DNA from: Nitrosophilus labii
Lineage (GTDB): Bacteria > Campylobacterota > Campylobacteria > Campylobacterales > Nitratiruptoraceae
NCBI RefSeq assembly: GCF_014466985.1
Contig: NZ_AP022826.1
Location: 1,364,001 to 1,428,000 of the forward strand
DNA length: 64,000 nt
Reading direction: 5' to 3'
In this document: positions 9,483-18,199 of the stretch, in pieces
Layout of the letters: each line of letters starts with the position of its first letter
Position numbering within the stretch: position 1 is the stretch's first letter
Program-made: the position numbers and the translations under genes
The notes under the pieces: model-generated
Told to the model about the DNA's origin: nothing
The model's input: the letters and a program-made list of their open reading frames with translations, nothing else
Database searches by the model: none

Positions 9483-10025
9483 TTAATATCGGAATCTATC
9501 TATCATACATAAATAATCTTCAATATTTTCAAATCTATGGTTTCCACCATACTCTACTACAACTTTTGCACCTATAAAAAAGTTTAGAGTCTCTTGATAG
9601 TTTAAAATCTCATCTTTGCTGTGAAGTAAAACCAGATATCTTGATAAATTAACTTTATCTACTTTTAGATTTATTAGCTCTTTTATATACTCTTCTTTCC
9701 AAAAAAATTCCATACCGTCGCAAAATTTGCTATTTTTCCCTATATAAGGATATAAAGTTATATACGGTTTTAAAGAAGGATTTATAAGAACTGCTTTTTT
9801 ATCAAACTTTTCGGCTAAGTAGATAGCATAAAATCCGCCTAACGAAGAGCCTACAATCAGTTCTATATCGTTTTGATTTATCATGTTAGATAAAAAATCT
9901 ATAGCCTCTTTTGGCGAAACAGGAAGATTTGGAGCTAAGATCTTTTTTTCTCCAAAATATCTTCTTAAAGCATCACTTTTATTTCCCTTGCCGCAGCTTT
10001 TAAAACCGTGAATATATAAAATCAC
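9483..10025 (-). CDS. YqiA/UPF0227-like alpha/beta-hydrolase esterase
   Basis: 180 residues. The N-terminus [20 protein letters not shown] is typical of the YqiA esterase family. The nucleophile elbow is [13 protein letters not shown], the acid is probably the Asp in [10 protein letters not shown], and the His is in [12 protein letters not shown]. The family hydrolyses small acyl esters; the physiological substrate is unknown. It ends 8 bp before dapE and is probably co-transcribed. Confidence 0.85.
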   Translation of the reverse strand: MILYIHGFKSCGKGNKSDALRRYFGEKKILAPNLPVSPKEAIDFLSNMINQNDIELIVGSSLGGFYAIYLAEKFDKKAVLINPSLKPYITLYPYIGKNSKFCDGMEFFWKEEYIKELINLKVDKVNLSRYLVLLHSKDEILNYQETLNFFIGAKVVVEYGGNHRFENIEDYLCMIDRFRY

Positions 10026-10034
10026 TTTCTATTT

Positions 10035-10379
10035 TTACCTATTAGGGTTTTCATAAAAGATATAATTTGTAGAGTAGTCGCTAAACTCAAAATAGACTTT
10101 TTTTTCTCCGGAATCAACTTTATAGTTAAAATTCTCATCAATATATCCGTAACCGTACCTGTAAGGCCTAGGTCTATTGTCGCTAGTACCATAAGCTGTG
10201 GATATTTTGTCTATCTGTATAAATCTCTTTACTAGTTTTCCTCCGCTATACACATCCAAAACACCGTTGGTTCCAGTCCAGTTGACTATGGCTCGTCCTA
10301 GTTTATTTTGAGTCTCTTGGGTACAACCCGCAAAAAAAAGTATCGCTAAAACAGAACTTGCCAATAAAGCTTTTTTCAT
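10035..10379 (-). CDS. Small lipoprotein of unknown function
   Basis: 114 residues. A lipoprotein signal is clear: MKKALLASSVLAILFFAGCT, with lipobox FAGC at residues 16-19. The mature part has VLDVYSGGKLVKRFIQIDKIS and a Tyr/Arg-rich segment RPRPYRYGYGYID. That beta-strand pattern recalls small lipoproteins found in Campylobacterota. It is 9 bp upstream of the esterase. I do not recognise a characterised family. Confidence 0.75.
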   Translation of the reverse strand: MKKALLASSVLAILFFAGCTQETQNKLGRAIVNWTGTNGVLDVYSGGKLVKRFIQIDKISTAYGTSDNRPRPYRYGYGYIDENFNYKVDSGEKKVYFEFSDYSTNYIFYENPNR

Positions 10380-10423
10380 TTCAACCTCTTTTAAGTTTTT
10401 TGGTATTATATCATAAGAGATTG

Positions 10424-10530
10424 ACTAAATGATTTAATAGTTAAATAGTTGTATAACAGGTTTATGTTACAACATTTAACTACTCAACTAAATCTAACTC
10501 TTTTAGATATTCAACTATCTCATTATCAAA
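10424..10530. repeat. 7-bp periodic palindromic array B
   Basis: TTAAATAG/AGTTG-type heptamers on the left and complementary CAACTA/TTTAACT units on the right. 10438-10453 is nearly complementary to 10468-10482. This copy lies between divergent genes, upstream of both, unlike the other arrays, which follow stop codons. Confidence 0.65.
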
Positions 10531-10550
10531 CTAAACAGTAAAGGAGCGAT

Positions 10551-10742
10551 ATGAGCGGTTGGACATGTTCTTATCAGATAGGCGAATATTGTGATTTACT
10601 CAAAAAAAAGTGCGATCCTGGCGACAAAGGATGTGTACTATATGGAAAAGCGATATTTAGCAATCCTCAAACACCTTCAAACGAGGCCGTAAAAAGAAGA
10701 GAAGAGATTGAAAGAAAAAGAAAAGAGAGAGGTTACGAATAA
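10551..10742 (+). CDS. Small Cys-rich conserved protein
   Basis: 63 residues with RBS AAAGGAGCGAT directly before the ATG. Five cysteines lie in the first 30 residues (WTCSYQIGEYCDLLKKKCDPGDKGC), followed by a charged helix KRREEIERKRKERGYE. Cytoplasmic; the cysteines could bind a metal. No characterised family recognised, but the strong RBS and composition support a real gene. Confidence 0.75.
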   Translation: MSGWTCSYQIGEYCDLLKKKCDPGDKGCVLYGKAIFSNPQTPSNEAVKRREEIERKRKERGYE

Positions 10743-10831
10743 TTAATTTGAAAATTTGAAATAGCTATAAACTCTTTTTTTATAAAATATTATTATGAAA
10801 ATGATTATTATAAACAATAAAAGGATTAAGT

Positions 10832-11926
10832 ATGAAGAAGTATTTGCTTTTTTTGGCCTTCTTAGCTTCAACTTTTGCAAATCATAAATTTGCCCCTAAC
10901 GAAGATTGTAAATCATGTCACCCGCTGATATTTGAAGAGTTTCAAAGTAGTATGCACGCAAACTCCACTATCTTTAAAGATCCTATCCATAAGGCCGTTT
11001 GGGATATTCACCCCGCAAAAAAGAAAGAGTCCTACGACTGTGCAAAATGCCACACTCCAGCAGCGGATAATTTAAAAGAATTAATAACGCCAAAAAACGG
11101 CATATTGCCCGATAAAAACAGTAAAACTCAAAACGAAGCTATCTCATGCGCCTATTGTCACAGAATAAAAGAGATAAAAGAGGGGCTTAAAACAAACACA
11201 AACATAATCTCAAAAGAGCCAAAAAAATATTTTGGAACTTTAAAAGATCACATAAAGTCTCCTTATCATGAGATTGACACCTCAAACCAAAACTTTTTAA
11301 AAGGTAATGTCTGTATGGGTTGCCACTCTCATAAAAGAAACAGATTTGGCCTTAACGTCTGTTCAACAAATGAAAATAGAGAGATAGAGAACGCAAACTG
11401 CGTTAGCTGTCACATGCCAAAAGTCAAAGGTTCCGTTTCTACTTTAAGAGAAACAAAAACGCACACCTTCCATGGTTTTGCCGGAACTCATGCTCATAAC
11501 GATAAACTAAGAAAATATATAGATATTGAGTTTTTGCCAAAACTTAGAGATTTTGAAATAGCAGTAAATTCCAAAGTCCCTCACGATCTTTTGCTTCATC
11601 CTTTAAGAGTCGCGTTTTTAAAAGTATCTGTTATAAGAAATGGAAAAAAAGTTTTTGAGAAAAAAGAGACTTTTGTAAGAGTAATAGGGGCCGACGGAAA
11701 ACCCACACCTCCTTGGCTAGCAAAAGAGGTTGTAAAAGACACGATGATAAAAGAGAATGAAAAGAGAGTCTTAAAATATGGCTTTAAACTACAAAAAGGA
11801 GATAAGATCGTAGCCGTATTAGGATACAAGTTGGTAAAACCTCCGATGGTTAAAAAACTCAAACTTGAAAATGTGGAAGTTGCAAATAAACCGTTTATAT
11901 TGAAAAAAGAGGTGTTTAAATTTTAA
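10832..11926 (+). CDS. Periplasmic pentaheme cytochrome c
   Basis: 364 residues. A signal peptide (MKKYLLFLAFLASTFAN) precedes five CXXCH motifs in the first 200 residues: CKSCH, CAKCH, CAYCH, CMGCH and CVSCH. The spacing, with FQSSMHANSTIFKDPIHKAVWDIHP after heme 1, resembles the cytochrome c554-like multiheme fold. The C-terminal 140 residues lack hemes and look like a beta-sandwich. Electron partner unknown. The upstream stretch 10785-10815 (TATGAAAATGATTATTATA) loosely resembles a Fur box, roughly 12 of 19 matches, which is weak evidence. Confidence 0.88.
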   Translation: MKKYLLFLAFLASTFANHKFAPNEDCKSCHPLIFEEFQSSMHANSTIFKDPIHKAVWDIHPAKKKESYDCAKCHTPAADNLKELITPKNGILPDKNSKTQNEAISCAYCHRIKEIKEGLKTNTNIISKEPKKYFGTLKDHIKSPYHEIDTSNQNFLKGNVCMGCHSHKRNRFGLNVCSTNENREIENANCVSCHMPKVKGSVSTLRETKTHTFHGFAGTHAHNDKLRKYIDIEFLPKLRDFEIAVNSKVPHDLLLHPLRVAFLKVSVIRNGKKVFEKKETFVRVIGADGKPTPPWLAKEVVKDTMIKENEKRVLKYGFKLQKGDKIVAVLGYKLVKPPMVKKLKLENVEVANKPFILKKEVFKF

Positions 11927-11936
11927 ACTTATAAAC

Positions 11937-11971
11937 AAGGAGACAAAAATTTATTTTTACTTTGTCTCCTT
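11937..11971. terminator. Bidirectional terminator between pentaheme cytochrome and DUF2238 gene
   Basis: AAGGAGACAAA (11937-11947) pairs with TTTGTCTCCTT (11961-11971), an 11-bp perfect stem between convergent genes. The right arm lies inside the last codons of the minus-strand gene. Confidence 0.75.
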
Positions 11972-12574
11972 CTTTCTAATAAAAAAATATAAACTTGTGG
12001 CAAATATCGATCCCAACCCGTCAGATAACATATCTTTTTGAGCGTCCCAAATATCTCCTTGAGCACTCACATAATCTAGTCCCGCTTCAGGGTCCATATA
12101 TATAACCGCTAACCACTCAATGATCTCATATATGGCCGCAACCGTAAAAATAGAAAATATAGGAAACAAAAACATAATAACATTTGAATTAACGAGTTTT
12201 TTTCTATCTAAAAACTCAGCTATTGCATAAGCGTAAAAACCCACGCTAAAATGGGCTATACGATCATAATTGTTTCTCTCCCAGCCAAAAAGATTGTTGA
12301 CAAAATCAAAAGGAACGTCTTTAAAAGTATAATGTCCCCCTATAGTGTGCATATAGATCCATATACTCATCAAAAAATAAGCGATATTTGAAAATCTAAA
12401 TTTTTTATATGTAAAAACTAGAGGCAACACTACTAACAATACCGTTAGATTTTCCGCTATCCAAACGGTCTTATCCTTGGGATTGACAGAACAAAGTAAA
12501 AACAAAACAACATATATAATTAATAGAATATGTGGAAAAAATTTTTTAATTACACTCGAATCTAAAACTATCAT
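11957..12574 (-). CDS. DUF2238/YjdF-like integral membrane protein
   Basis: 205 residues, about six hydrophobic segments. The sequence WIYMHTIGGHYTFKDVPFDF followed by RNNYDRIAHFSVGFYAYAIAEF and DIWDAQKDMLSDGLGSIFAT is the DUF2238 (YjdF) signature, with conserved His and Asp residues at the membrane face. Function is unknown. The start lies 29 bp inside the upstream glycosidase gene, so the two are probably translated from one mRNA. Confidence 0.85.
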   Translation of the reverse strand: MIVLDSSVIKKFFPHILLIIYVVLFLLCSVNPKDKTVWIAENLTVLLVVLPLVFTYKKFRFSNIAYFLMSIWIYMHTIGGHYTFKDVPFDFVNNLFGWERNNYDRIAHFSVGFYAYAIAEFLDRKKLVNSNVIMFLFPIFSIFTVAAIYEIIEWLAVIYMDPEAGLDYVSAQGDIWDAQKDMLSDGLGSIFATSLYFFIRKKETK

Positions 12575-13355
12575 CTAAATCCTTAGGTAAAATCAAAGTT
12601 CTAAAATTTTCATCTCTTGCTTTTTGACACAACTTTGCTCTTTCTTGTTCATCTATAACATATATTTGCGCATATTCGACATTAAAAACAGGCTTACCTT
12701 TTTGAATAAACGGAGTTAAGAACTCACACTCATTAAACTCATGGCACTGCTCATTTAATGCAAAATCGAAATAATCCACTAAATCGTTTATTTGCATTAA
12801 ATCATTTTTTAAACCTATAGAAAGCCCTCTTAAATGCGCTTCCTGCGCCAAAAATTTGTTATATTCCAACTGATCTTCATACGTTAATCCAAATCCCGTA
12901 TTATTTATATAGCTATCTACATTATCTGGTTCAACCCCGTCACACCCTTTATTTTTAGCGATATCCAATCTCTCCTGCATAATCTCTCTTACAGTAGAAT
13001 TTCTAATATCTAACCATTTTTCACCTTCCCAACCATCCAAATCGTTTCCAATAGCCTCTTTAGGAAATTTATAAGCATCTTCTCTCCAATTTTCATAACT
13101 ACCTGCACTAAAATAGCAAATAACCTTTTTCCCTTGATTATGCAATGTTTCTATAATTTCTTCGCTAGTATCAAATAAATCGATATCATATAACTCTACA
13201 TTATAATCTAAGTTAATTGTACCTTGTAGTTGCCAATGCCAAGTTGTATTTACATCCGGTCTGTACCAATCAATCTCTGGGTCGCTCTCAACGCTTCCGC
13301 CTCCTCCACATCCATAGAGAAAAATTATCAAAATAAGAGCCGTCAAAATCCTCAT
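12546..13355 (-). CDS. GH114-type endo-alpha-1,4-polygalactosaminidase-like lipoprotein
   Basis: 269 residues. The lipobox is at LILIIFLYGCGGGG. The mature part has the GH114 TIM-barrel pattern: WHWQLQGTINLDYNVELYDIDLFD, KVICYFSAGSYENWREDAYKF, GCDGVEPDNVDSY (carboxylates at the strand end) and ALNEQCHEFNECEFL. GH114 enzymes act on galactosaminogalactan-type polysaccharides. In bacteria such as this one the substrate is unknown; an own exopolysaccharide is possible. Partner of the DUF2238 protein by overlap. Confidence 0.85.
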   Translation of the reverse strand: MRILTALILIIFLYGCGGGGSVESDPEIDWYRPDVNTTWHWQLQGTINLDYNVELYDIDLFDTSEEIIETLHNQGKKVICYFSAGSYENWREDAYKFPKEAIGNDLDGWEGEKWLDIRNSTVREIMQERLDIAKNKGCDGVEPDNVDSYINNTGFGLTYEDQLEYNKFLAQEAHLRGLSIGLKNDLMQINDLVDYFDFALNEQCHEFNECEFLTPFIQKGKPVFNVEYAQIYVIDEQERAKLCQKARDENFRTLILPKDLDDSFRFECN

Positions 13356-13429
13356 ACTATCTTTCCGAATCTTTTTATTCGATAATTAACGAGTAGTAAG
13401 TTTAAATAAAATCTACTTAATATACTATT

Positions 13430-13759
13430 TTATCCAAAATAGAGATTATAAATCTTTTCAATTTTATCTTTAAGTAAAGTCAAACTAACGTTTCTTCCAA
13501 CTCTAGCAAACTCTTTATTATCAAAAAATATAAGAATCGCGGGAGCACTAAAAATATTAAACTTGCTTCCAACTTCCGATACATCGGCTATATTTGTCTC
13601 AAATAGAACAACTTTGGGAAATTCTTTTGAAAAAAGCTCTTCGATTTTGGGTTTCAAAACTTCGCATACGTTACAATTTGGTGCACTCACATAAAGCAAA
13701 ACTGCATCATTTTGCAAAATCTCTTTTTCAATATCCTGTAAATTCTCAAGTTTTTTCAT
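13430..13759 (-). CDS. Thioredoxin-like protein (CNVC)
   Basis: 109 residues. A thioredoxin fold with VLLYVSAPNCNVCEVLKPKIEELF, active-site motif CNVC rather than CGPC, and FSAPAILIFFDNKEFARVGR containing the cis-proline (SAP). No signal peptide, so cytoplasmic. The atypical CXXC suggests a specialised disulfide reductase rather than the housekeeping thioredoxin; a second, CGPC thioredoxin is at 52184-52618. Confidence 0.85.
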   Translation of the reverse strand: MKKLENLQDIEKEILQNDAVLLYVSAPNCNVCEVLKPKIEELFSKEFPKVVLFETNIADVSEVGSKFNIFSAPAILIFFDNKEFARVGRNVSLTLLKDKIEKIYNLYFG

Positions 13760-13784
13760 TTGATTCCTTTATAAAATAGTGGCA

Positions 13785-13964
13785 TTAGGAATTTGGAATT
13801 GGGAATTAGTGGTAATAATTCATTGAAAATGGTTGAGTAGTTGAGTTTTTGAATTGAATTTTATAAATTATTTTAACTACTCAACATATTTAACACTTTT
13901 AACCAATAACCCAATATACCAAATAATCTAATTACTAATTCCTAATTCCAAATACACCAATATA
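13785..13964. repeat. 7-bp periodic palindromic array C (3' of SF1 helicase)
   Basis: Left units GGAATTT, GGAATTG, GGAATTA; right units CCAATAA, CCCAATA, ATTACTA, ATTCCTA, ATTCCAA. The inner arms GTTGAGTAGTT and its complement AACTACTCAAC form a second level. The right end reaches the stop codon of the helicase gene (13965). It lies between the helicase (minus) and the thioredoxin gene. Confidence 0.85.
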
Positions 13965-16133
13965 CTAATAAACATTAACTACTTTTCCCTCCTCTTTTAT
14001 ATACTCCAAAAACTGTTTATATATCTCCTCTTTACTCAATGTAGTGCTATCTCCTATACAGATAAGTTTTCTTTTAGCTCTCGTTATAGCCACATTTAAT
14101 CGCCTTAAATCTTTCAAAAAACCTATTTTGCCCTCTTCGTTGCTTCTAACAAAACTGATAATAATAACTTCTTTTTCTCTTCCTTGAAAACCGTCAACAC
14201 TTTTAACTTCAGTTAAAATCTCATCTTCACTTAAAACCTGTTTTATTCTCTTAACTTGAGATAAATATGGAGATATTACGCCAATATCCTCTTCTTTCAT
14301 CCCCATATTTAACAACTCTTTTACCAAATCAACTACTATCTCTGCCTCTTTTACATTCTCATAACTTGTTGATCTATCCGGTAAGCTCTCTGCAGCTTCT
14401 ATACCTTTTGTATCTAAAAAAACCAAAGGCTCTTTAACATCTAAAATATCTTCATATTTAGTTGGCTCTTTTAACTCAAAATCTGCCAATGTATGATTTT
14501 TTACACTTTCATCGGCAACCAACTCACCGTTATAAAACATCTTATTTGAAAAGCCCATTATTTTTTCATTCATCCTGTATTGAACTTTTAACATTTTTGA
14601 TAGATTTTTATGAGACTCTATCAACTTTTCAAAAAGCGAAATTTTAAGTTTTTTAGCCTCCTCACTGACTACTGTTGGAGGGAGCTGTTTATGATCTCCA
14701 GCTATAATGAATCTATTTGAGCGCATTATAGGAATTAAACTAGAAGGGATTATCTGTTGACTTCCTTCATCAATCACTGCCACATCAAACTCAAAGGATT
14801 TGAGCATTTCGCTCATAACCATTGAGTTTGTAGCCAAAACAACGTCGCAAGTTTTTATAATCTTTTTATAAGCCTCCTCCTCTTCAAGTCTCAAAGAGCT
14901 TACTAGCGACTCTATTTTCCTGTCATATTTTATCCACTTTGCCATAGACTGCATAGTCTGAACACTGATACCTCTTTGGCTTTTTCCCCTAGCAGCAAGC
15001 GTTAAAATCCTATCATAACTCATTCCCCTGCTTCTTGCTTGTGTCGGTTTGCTAAACTCCTCTCTTTTTTTGACTAACAGCGCTACTTCTTCCCAACCCT
15101 TTTTTATCGCTTCAGCTTCGAAACTCTTTTCATATTTAGCATGGATTGAAAACTCTTCAAGTTCGGACAATATCCTAGCAGGATGACCTATCCTTACTAA
15201 AGAGATATCTTTATCGGCTAGTCTTTGTAGCATATTGTCAACCGCCGTGTTGGAATCGGCTACGGCTAAGACTCTATTTTTTCTCTTTACTTCCTGTAAA
15301 ATTATCTCTATAAGTGTACTAGTTTTTCCGGTTCCAGGAGGTCCATGTATCAAAAATAGTTCCTTGCTTCCAATAGCAAAACTAACTGCCTCTTTTTGCG
15401 ATCCGTTCAAGTTTTGGTTGAAAACTTCGAAGTCAGATTTTAAGGATTGTGAGGGCTCTTTAAGACCTAAAGCTATGTTTCTAAGATATCTTTTTCTCCC
15501 ACTAGCGTCTCTTAATTCTTCAAGATTCTCTTCCATTCTTTTAAATGTTATATCGTTTATATATAGATCTATTCTGATTCCAGGCAAATAGACCCATTTA
15601 GGAGGATTATTTTCAAAAGCCACCGTAATAAAATGTTTTTTAACTTCACTAACCGTTCCTGTTATATCGCTTTTTAAAGGTTCGCCTCTACTTATTAAAA
15701 CTATATCGCCTGAACTGATTTCTGTATCTATAGATCTGTTTCTTCCAAACTTAACAAAATAAAGATTTAATCTTTTAGGCTGTTTTTGTCCTTTTAGATC
15801 TAAAACTGCCCTTCCGAAAATCTCTCGCTCATATCCGCTAAAACCTTTTATCTCATTTATTTGCTGAGATATTTCGGCAACCCTTTCAAGCTCTATAAGA
15901 TATTTATTTTCCTCCACGAACTGATGTATACTTTTTATCTCCTCCTCTTCTTCACGTGTAGGTATAATGTTTTTAGGAGGCTTTATCTTTACTCTCTTTT
16001 TTAAAACTATAAGAGTATAACCGTTTGCATGATATGTGGTTTTTATATCGCTCTTTTTTAGTTTAAGTTTTTTTAGTTGTTTTATAAACTCTTTATCATC
16101 AGTAACTTTTGGTAAAATTATCAGTATACTCAA
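13965..16133 (-). CDS. SF1 (Upf1/SMUBP2-like) DNA/RNA helicase
   Basis: 722 residues from a TTG start with RBS AAAGGAAC. Helicase motifs: Walker A IHGPPGTGKTSTL (about residue 265), Walker B AVIDEGSQQ, motif III AGDHKQLPPTV, QYRMNEKIM, SVDGFQGREKEVIIISFVRSN and LRRLNVAITRAKRKL. The order and the short 1B-type region resemble the IGHMBP2/Upf1-like branch of superfamily 1, present in many bacteria and archaea with unclear function. Residues 1-230 are family-specific and include a beta-barrel-like region. Confidence 0.9.
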   Translation of the reverse strand: MSILIILPKVTDDKEFIKQLKKLKLKKSDIKTTYHANGYTLIVLKKRVKIKPPKNIIPTREEEEEIKSIHQFVEENKYLIELERVAEISQQINEIKGFSGYEREIFGRAVLDLKGQKQPKRLNLYFVKFGRNRSIDTEISSGDIVLISRGEPLKSDITGTVSEVKKHFITVAFENNPPKWVYLPGIRIDLYINDITFKRMEENLEELRDASGRKRYLRNIALGLKEPSQSLKSDFEVFNQNLNGSQKEAVSFAIGSKELFLIHGPPGTGKTSTLIEIILQEVKRKNRVLAVADSNTAVDNMLQRLADKDISLVRIGHPARILSELEEFSIHAKYEKSFEAEAIKKGWEEVALLVKKREEFSKPTQARSRGMSYDRILTLAARGKSQRGISVQTMQSMAKWIKYDRKIESLVSSLRLEEEEAYKKIIKTCDVVLATNSMVMSEMLKSFEFDVAVIDEGSQQIIPSSLIPIMRSNRFIIAGDHKQLPPTVVSEEAKKLKISLFEKLIESHKNLSKMLKVQYRMNEKIMGFSNKMFYNGELVADESVKNHTLADFELKEPTKYEDILDVKEPLVFLDTKGIEAAESLPDRSTSYENVKEAEIVVDLVKELLNMGMKEEDIGVISPYLSQVKRIKQVLSEDEILTEVKSVDGFQGREKEVIIISFVRSNEEGKIGFLKDLRRLNVAITRAKRKLICIGDSTTLSKEEIYKQFLEYIKEEGKVVNVY

Positions 16134-16197
16134 TTTAGTTCCTTTAGGGCACCTCTAAAATTAGTTTGAGTATTATTTTATTACAAAGGCGGAATTT

Positions 16198-16989
16198 ATG
16201 CAAAAAAACATTTTCGTTGCGGCATTTGAAGATTTTATGACAACAAAATTTCTAACTTTGACGTTAGCACCCTTTTTTATAACTTTGCTTATCTTTTCAG
16301 GTCTAATTTTCGGAGCAGGAAGCGAATTTTTCGATATACTAAATCAACTTAGCCAAAATCCGGATGCTATCAACGATCCCCAAATCAAAGAGTTTGTACA
16401 AGAATACCCTATAATCTCGACAATTGCGGGAAGTTTTATTTTCCACGCAATAACGGGAGTTATTTTTGGAATATTGGGAACAGGACTTGCGATTTTGGCA
16501 TCTACGGCCGTAGCGCTTATCATAGTAGGTTTCTTTACGCCTATAATCGTAAAAGAGATTCACAAAAGACACTACTCTTACATACCAAAAGAGGGAGGAG
16601 TAGATTTTATCTCATATATAGTATTGAGTGTTAAATCTATCTTGAAATTTATAGCTGTTTTTTTTATATCAATATTTTTATATTTTATACCGCTTTTAAA
16701 TCTCATAGCTTTAAATATCCCTTTTTATTATCTCTTTTCATCTTTGTTGACTCTTGATGTGGGAGGAGAGATCTTAACCAAAGAGGAGCTTCAAAGAGTA
16801 CTGAATGAGAGAAAAAAGGAGATTTTAGGATCAACGTTTATCTTATATCTAATATCTCTAATCCCTTTTGCGGGTATGCTTTTGCAAGTATATTTCGTTT
16901 CTGTTTTAGCTCACCAATTTTTTAGAATAAAAGCCGACTTTTTAGATAAAAAACCGAAAGAGACTATAGAGGCCGAAATAGTGGAGTAA
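16198..16989 (+). CDS. EI24-domain integral membrane protein (CysZ-like)
   Basis: 263 residues, several long hydrophobic segments (about residues 20-45, 60-110, 155-185, 205-235). The N-terminus FVAAFEDFMTTKFLTLTLAPFF matches the EI24 domain family, which includes CysZ sulfate transporters. Family membership alone does not show the substrate. It is divergent from the helicase gene and convergent with the HD-domain gene, with one base between the stop codons and no hairpin. Confidence 0.75.
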   Translation: MQKNIFVAAFEDFMTTKFLTLTLAPFFITLLIFSGLIFGAGSEFFDILNQLSQNPDAINDPQIKEFVQEYPIISTIAGSFIFHAITGVIFGILGTGLAILASTAVALIIVGFFTPIIVKEIHKRHYSYIPKEGGVDFISYIVLSVKSILKFIAVFFISIFLYFIPLLNLIALNIPFYYLFSSLLTLDVGGEILTKEELQRVLNERKKEILGSTFILYLISLIPFAGMLLQVYFVSVLAHQFFRIKADFLDKKPKETIEAEIVE

Positions 16990-16990
16990 A

Positions 16991-18181
16991 CTATATTCCC
17001 TTTTCAAGACCTATTAATATCTCTTCGATATCTATATCGTAGATCTTAAAACCTTTATATTTTTTCAAAAGTCCGGATTTTGCATTTTTTAGCTCAACAG
17101 GATCCACACCGTTATGAATGGAGGCGGCGGCCTCTATAAAAGCTCCCAAGTGATCGGCAACTTTTATCAAAGAGCCGTCAACACCGTTATAACTGTCTGT
17201 ATTGTATTTTTTTATCATAAGCTCTTTATCTTCCACTTTTTCCAAAACACCATCAACAAATATTCTGTCGCTAAACTCATCTTTTATAAAGTACCCCATC
17301 TCTTCTCTAAGATAAGGAGGCAAAAGAGGAAGAAGCCTCTCTTCAATAACTCTCTCTTCATACTCTTTTAAAATCTTATCAAGCCCTTCTACTCCATATT
17401 TAACCGGGCTTATGATATCTCTCGTAAGAGCTTCGGCTAAATCGTGAAATAAAGCGGTAAAAAAATTGTTGTAAAACTTTTTATCACAAGCGCCGTACTC
17501 AATACTTAAAAGATATGTTAAAACAGCTACAAAAAACATATGTCCCAAAACGGAGGTTTGAGGGATTCTTGGAGTTTTTGCCCACCTTTTTTGAAATCTA
17601 AGCATCGCACAGATTTCAAGAAAACTTTTGCTTTTTATACCAAGTTCTAGTCTCCTAACACCCGTCAAATCCAGATAATCTTCAACTTGAGAGTCGATTT
17701 TCTCTTTTATCTCTTGTACACCTACGGCTTTTGGATAAAAATCGTAAATGATCCCAAACTCCCATCTACTAGCCAAAAAGTGAGCCGCGTTTAGCACCCT
17801 TCTCTCTAACTCCTGCGGATTGGAAGAGATATAATCTTCAAATTTGCTTTTTACTTTGTCATCAACAATCTCAAACAAAACTTTTTTAACATATTCATCA
17901 AGCTCTTTTTTCTTATGTTTTTGAAGATAATGAAACACAGGAGGCTTTAGATCCGTTACTACGGCTCTATACATAAACTCTACCACACCATAATCAATAA
18001 GCCTTCGCCAATCTATAGATACTGAGTTTTCACTCTCCTCTATTCTACCTAAAAGCCAGGCAATAACCATTTTATGAGACTGTTTATCAAGTTCTACAAA
18101 ATCAACCGGTCTTATCTGATCGTTCCATCTGTCAATGCTTGCAGTAGAAAAAAGAAGATATAAAAATTTTGGATTTATCAT
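16991..18181 (-). CDS. HD-domain phosphohydrolase
   Basis: 396 residues. The metal site is visible as H in VLGHMFFVAVLTY, HD in FFTALFHDLAEALTRDIISPVKYGVEGL, and a downstream Asp in LIKVADHLGAFIEA, the YfbR-type HD order. The N-terminal 190 residues are family-specific. It may act on nucleotides, but the substrate cannot be read from the sequence. It ends one base from the preceding convergent gene; the two exported-protein genes upstream (18200-19308) may share the transcript. Confidence 0.8.
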   Translation of the reverse strand: MINPKFLYLLFSTASIDRWNDQIRPVDFVELDKQSHKMVIAWLLGRIEESENSVSIDWRRLIDYGVVEFMYRAVVTDLKPPVFHYLQKHKKKELDEYVKKVLFEIVDDKVKSKFEDYISSNPQELERRVLNAAHFLASRWEFGIIYDFYPKAVGVQEIKEKIDSQVEDYLDLTGVRRLELGIKSKSFLEICAMLRFQKRWAKTPRIPQTSVLGHMFFVAVLTYLLSIEYGACDKKFYNNFFTALFHDLAEALTRDIISPVKYGVEGLDKILKEYEERVIEERLLPLLPPYLREEMGYFIKDEFSDRIFVDGVLEKVEDKELMIKKYNTDSYNGVDGSLIKVADHLGAFIEAAASIHNGVDPVELKNAKSGLLKKYKGFKIYDIDIEEILIGLEKGI

Positions 18182-18199
18182 AAAAGTTCCTTGGTGACT

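Noticed and set aside
8732-9577. 281-residue plus-strand ORF opposite dapE and the esterase
   Set aside because: Low-complexity Ser/Pro-rich translation, no RBS, and fully antisense to dapE with clear active-site motifs. A shadow ORF.
10785-10815. Fur box upstream of the pentaheme cytochrome
   Set aside because: Only about 12 of 19 positions fit the consensus in an AT-rich stretch, which is near chance.
15946-15961. TTCACGTG core as a possible parS site
   Set aside because: Only about half of the TGTTTCACGTGAAACA palindrome matches and it lies inside the helicase gene.
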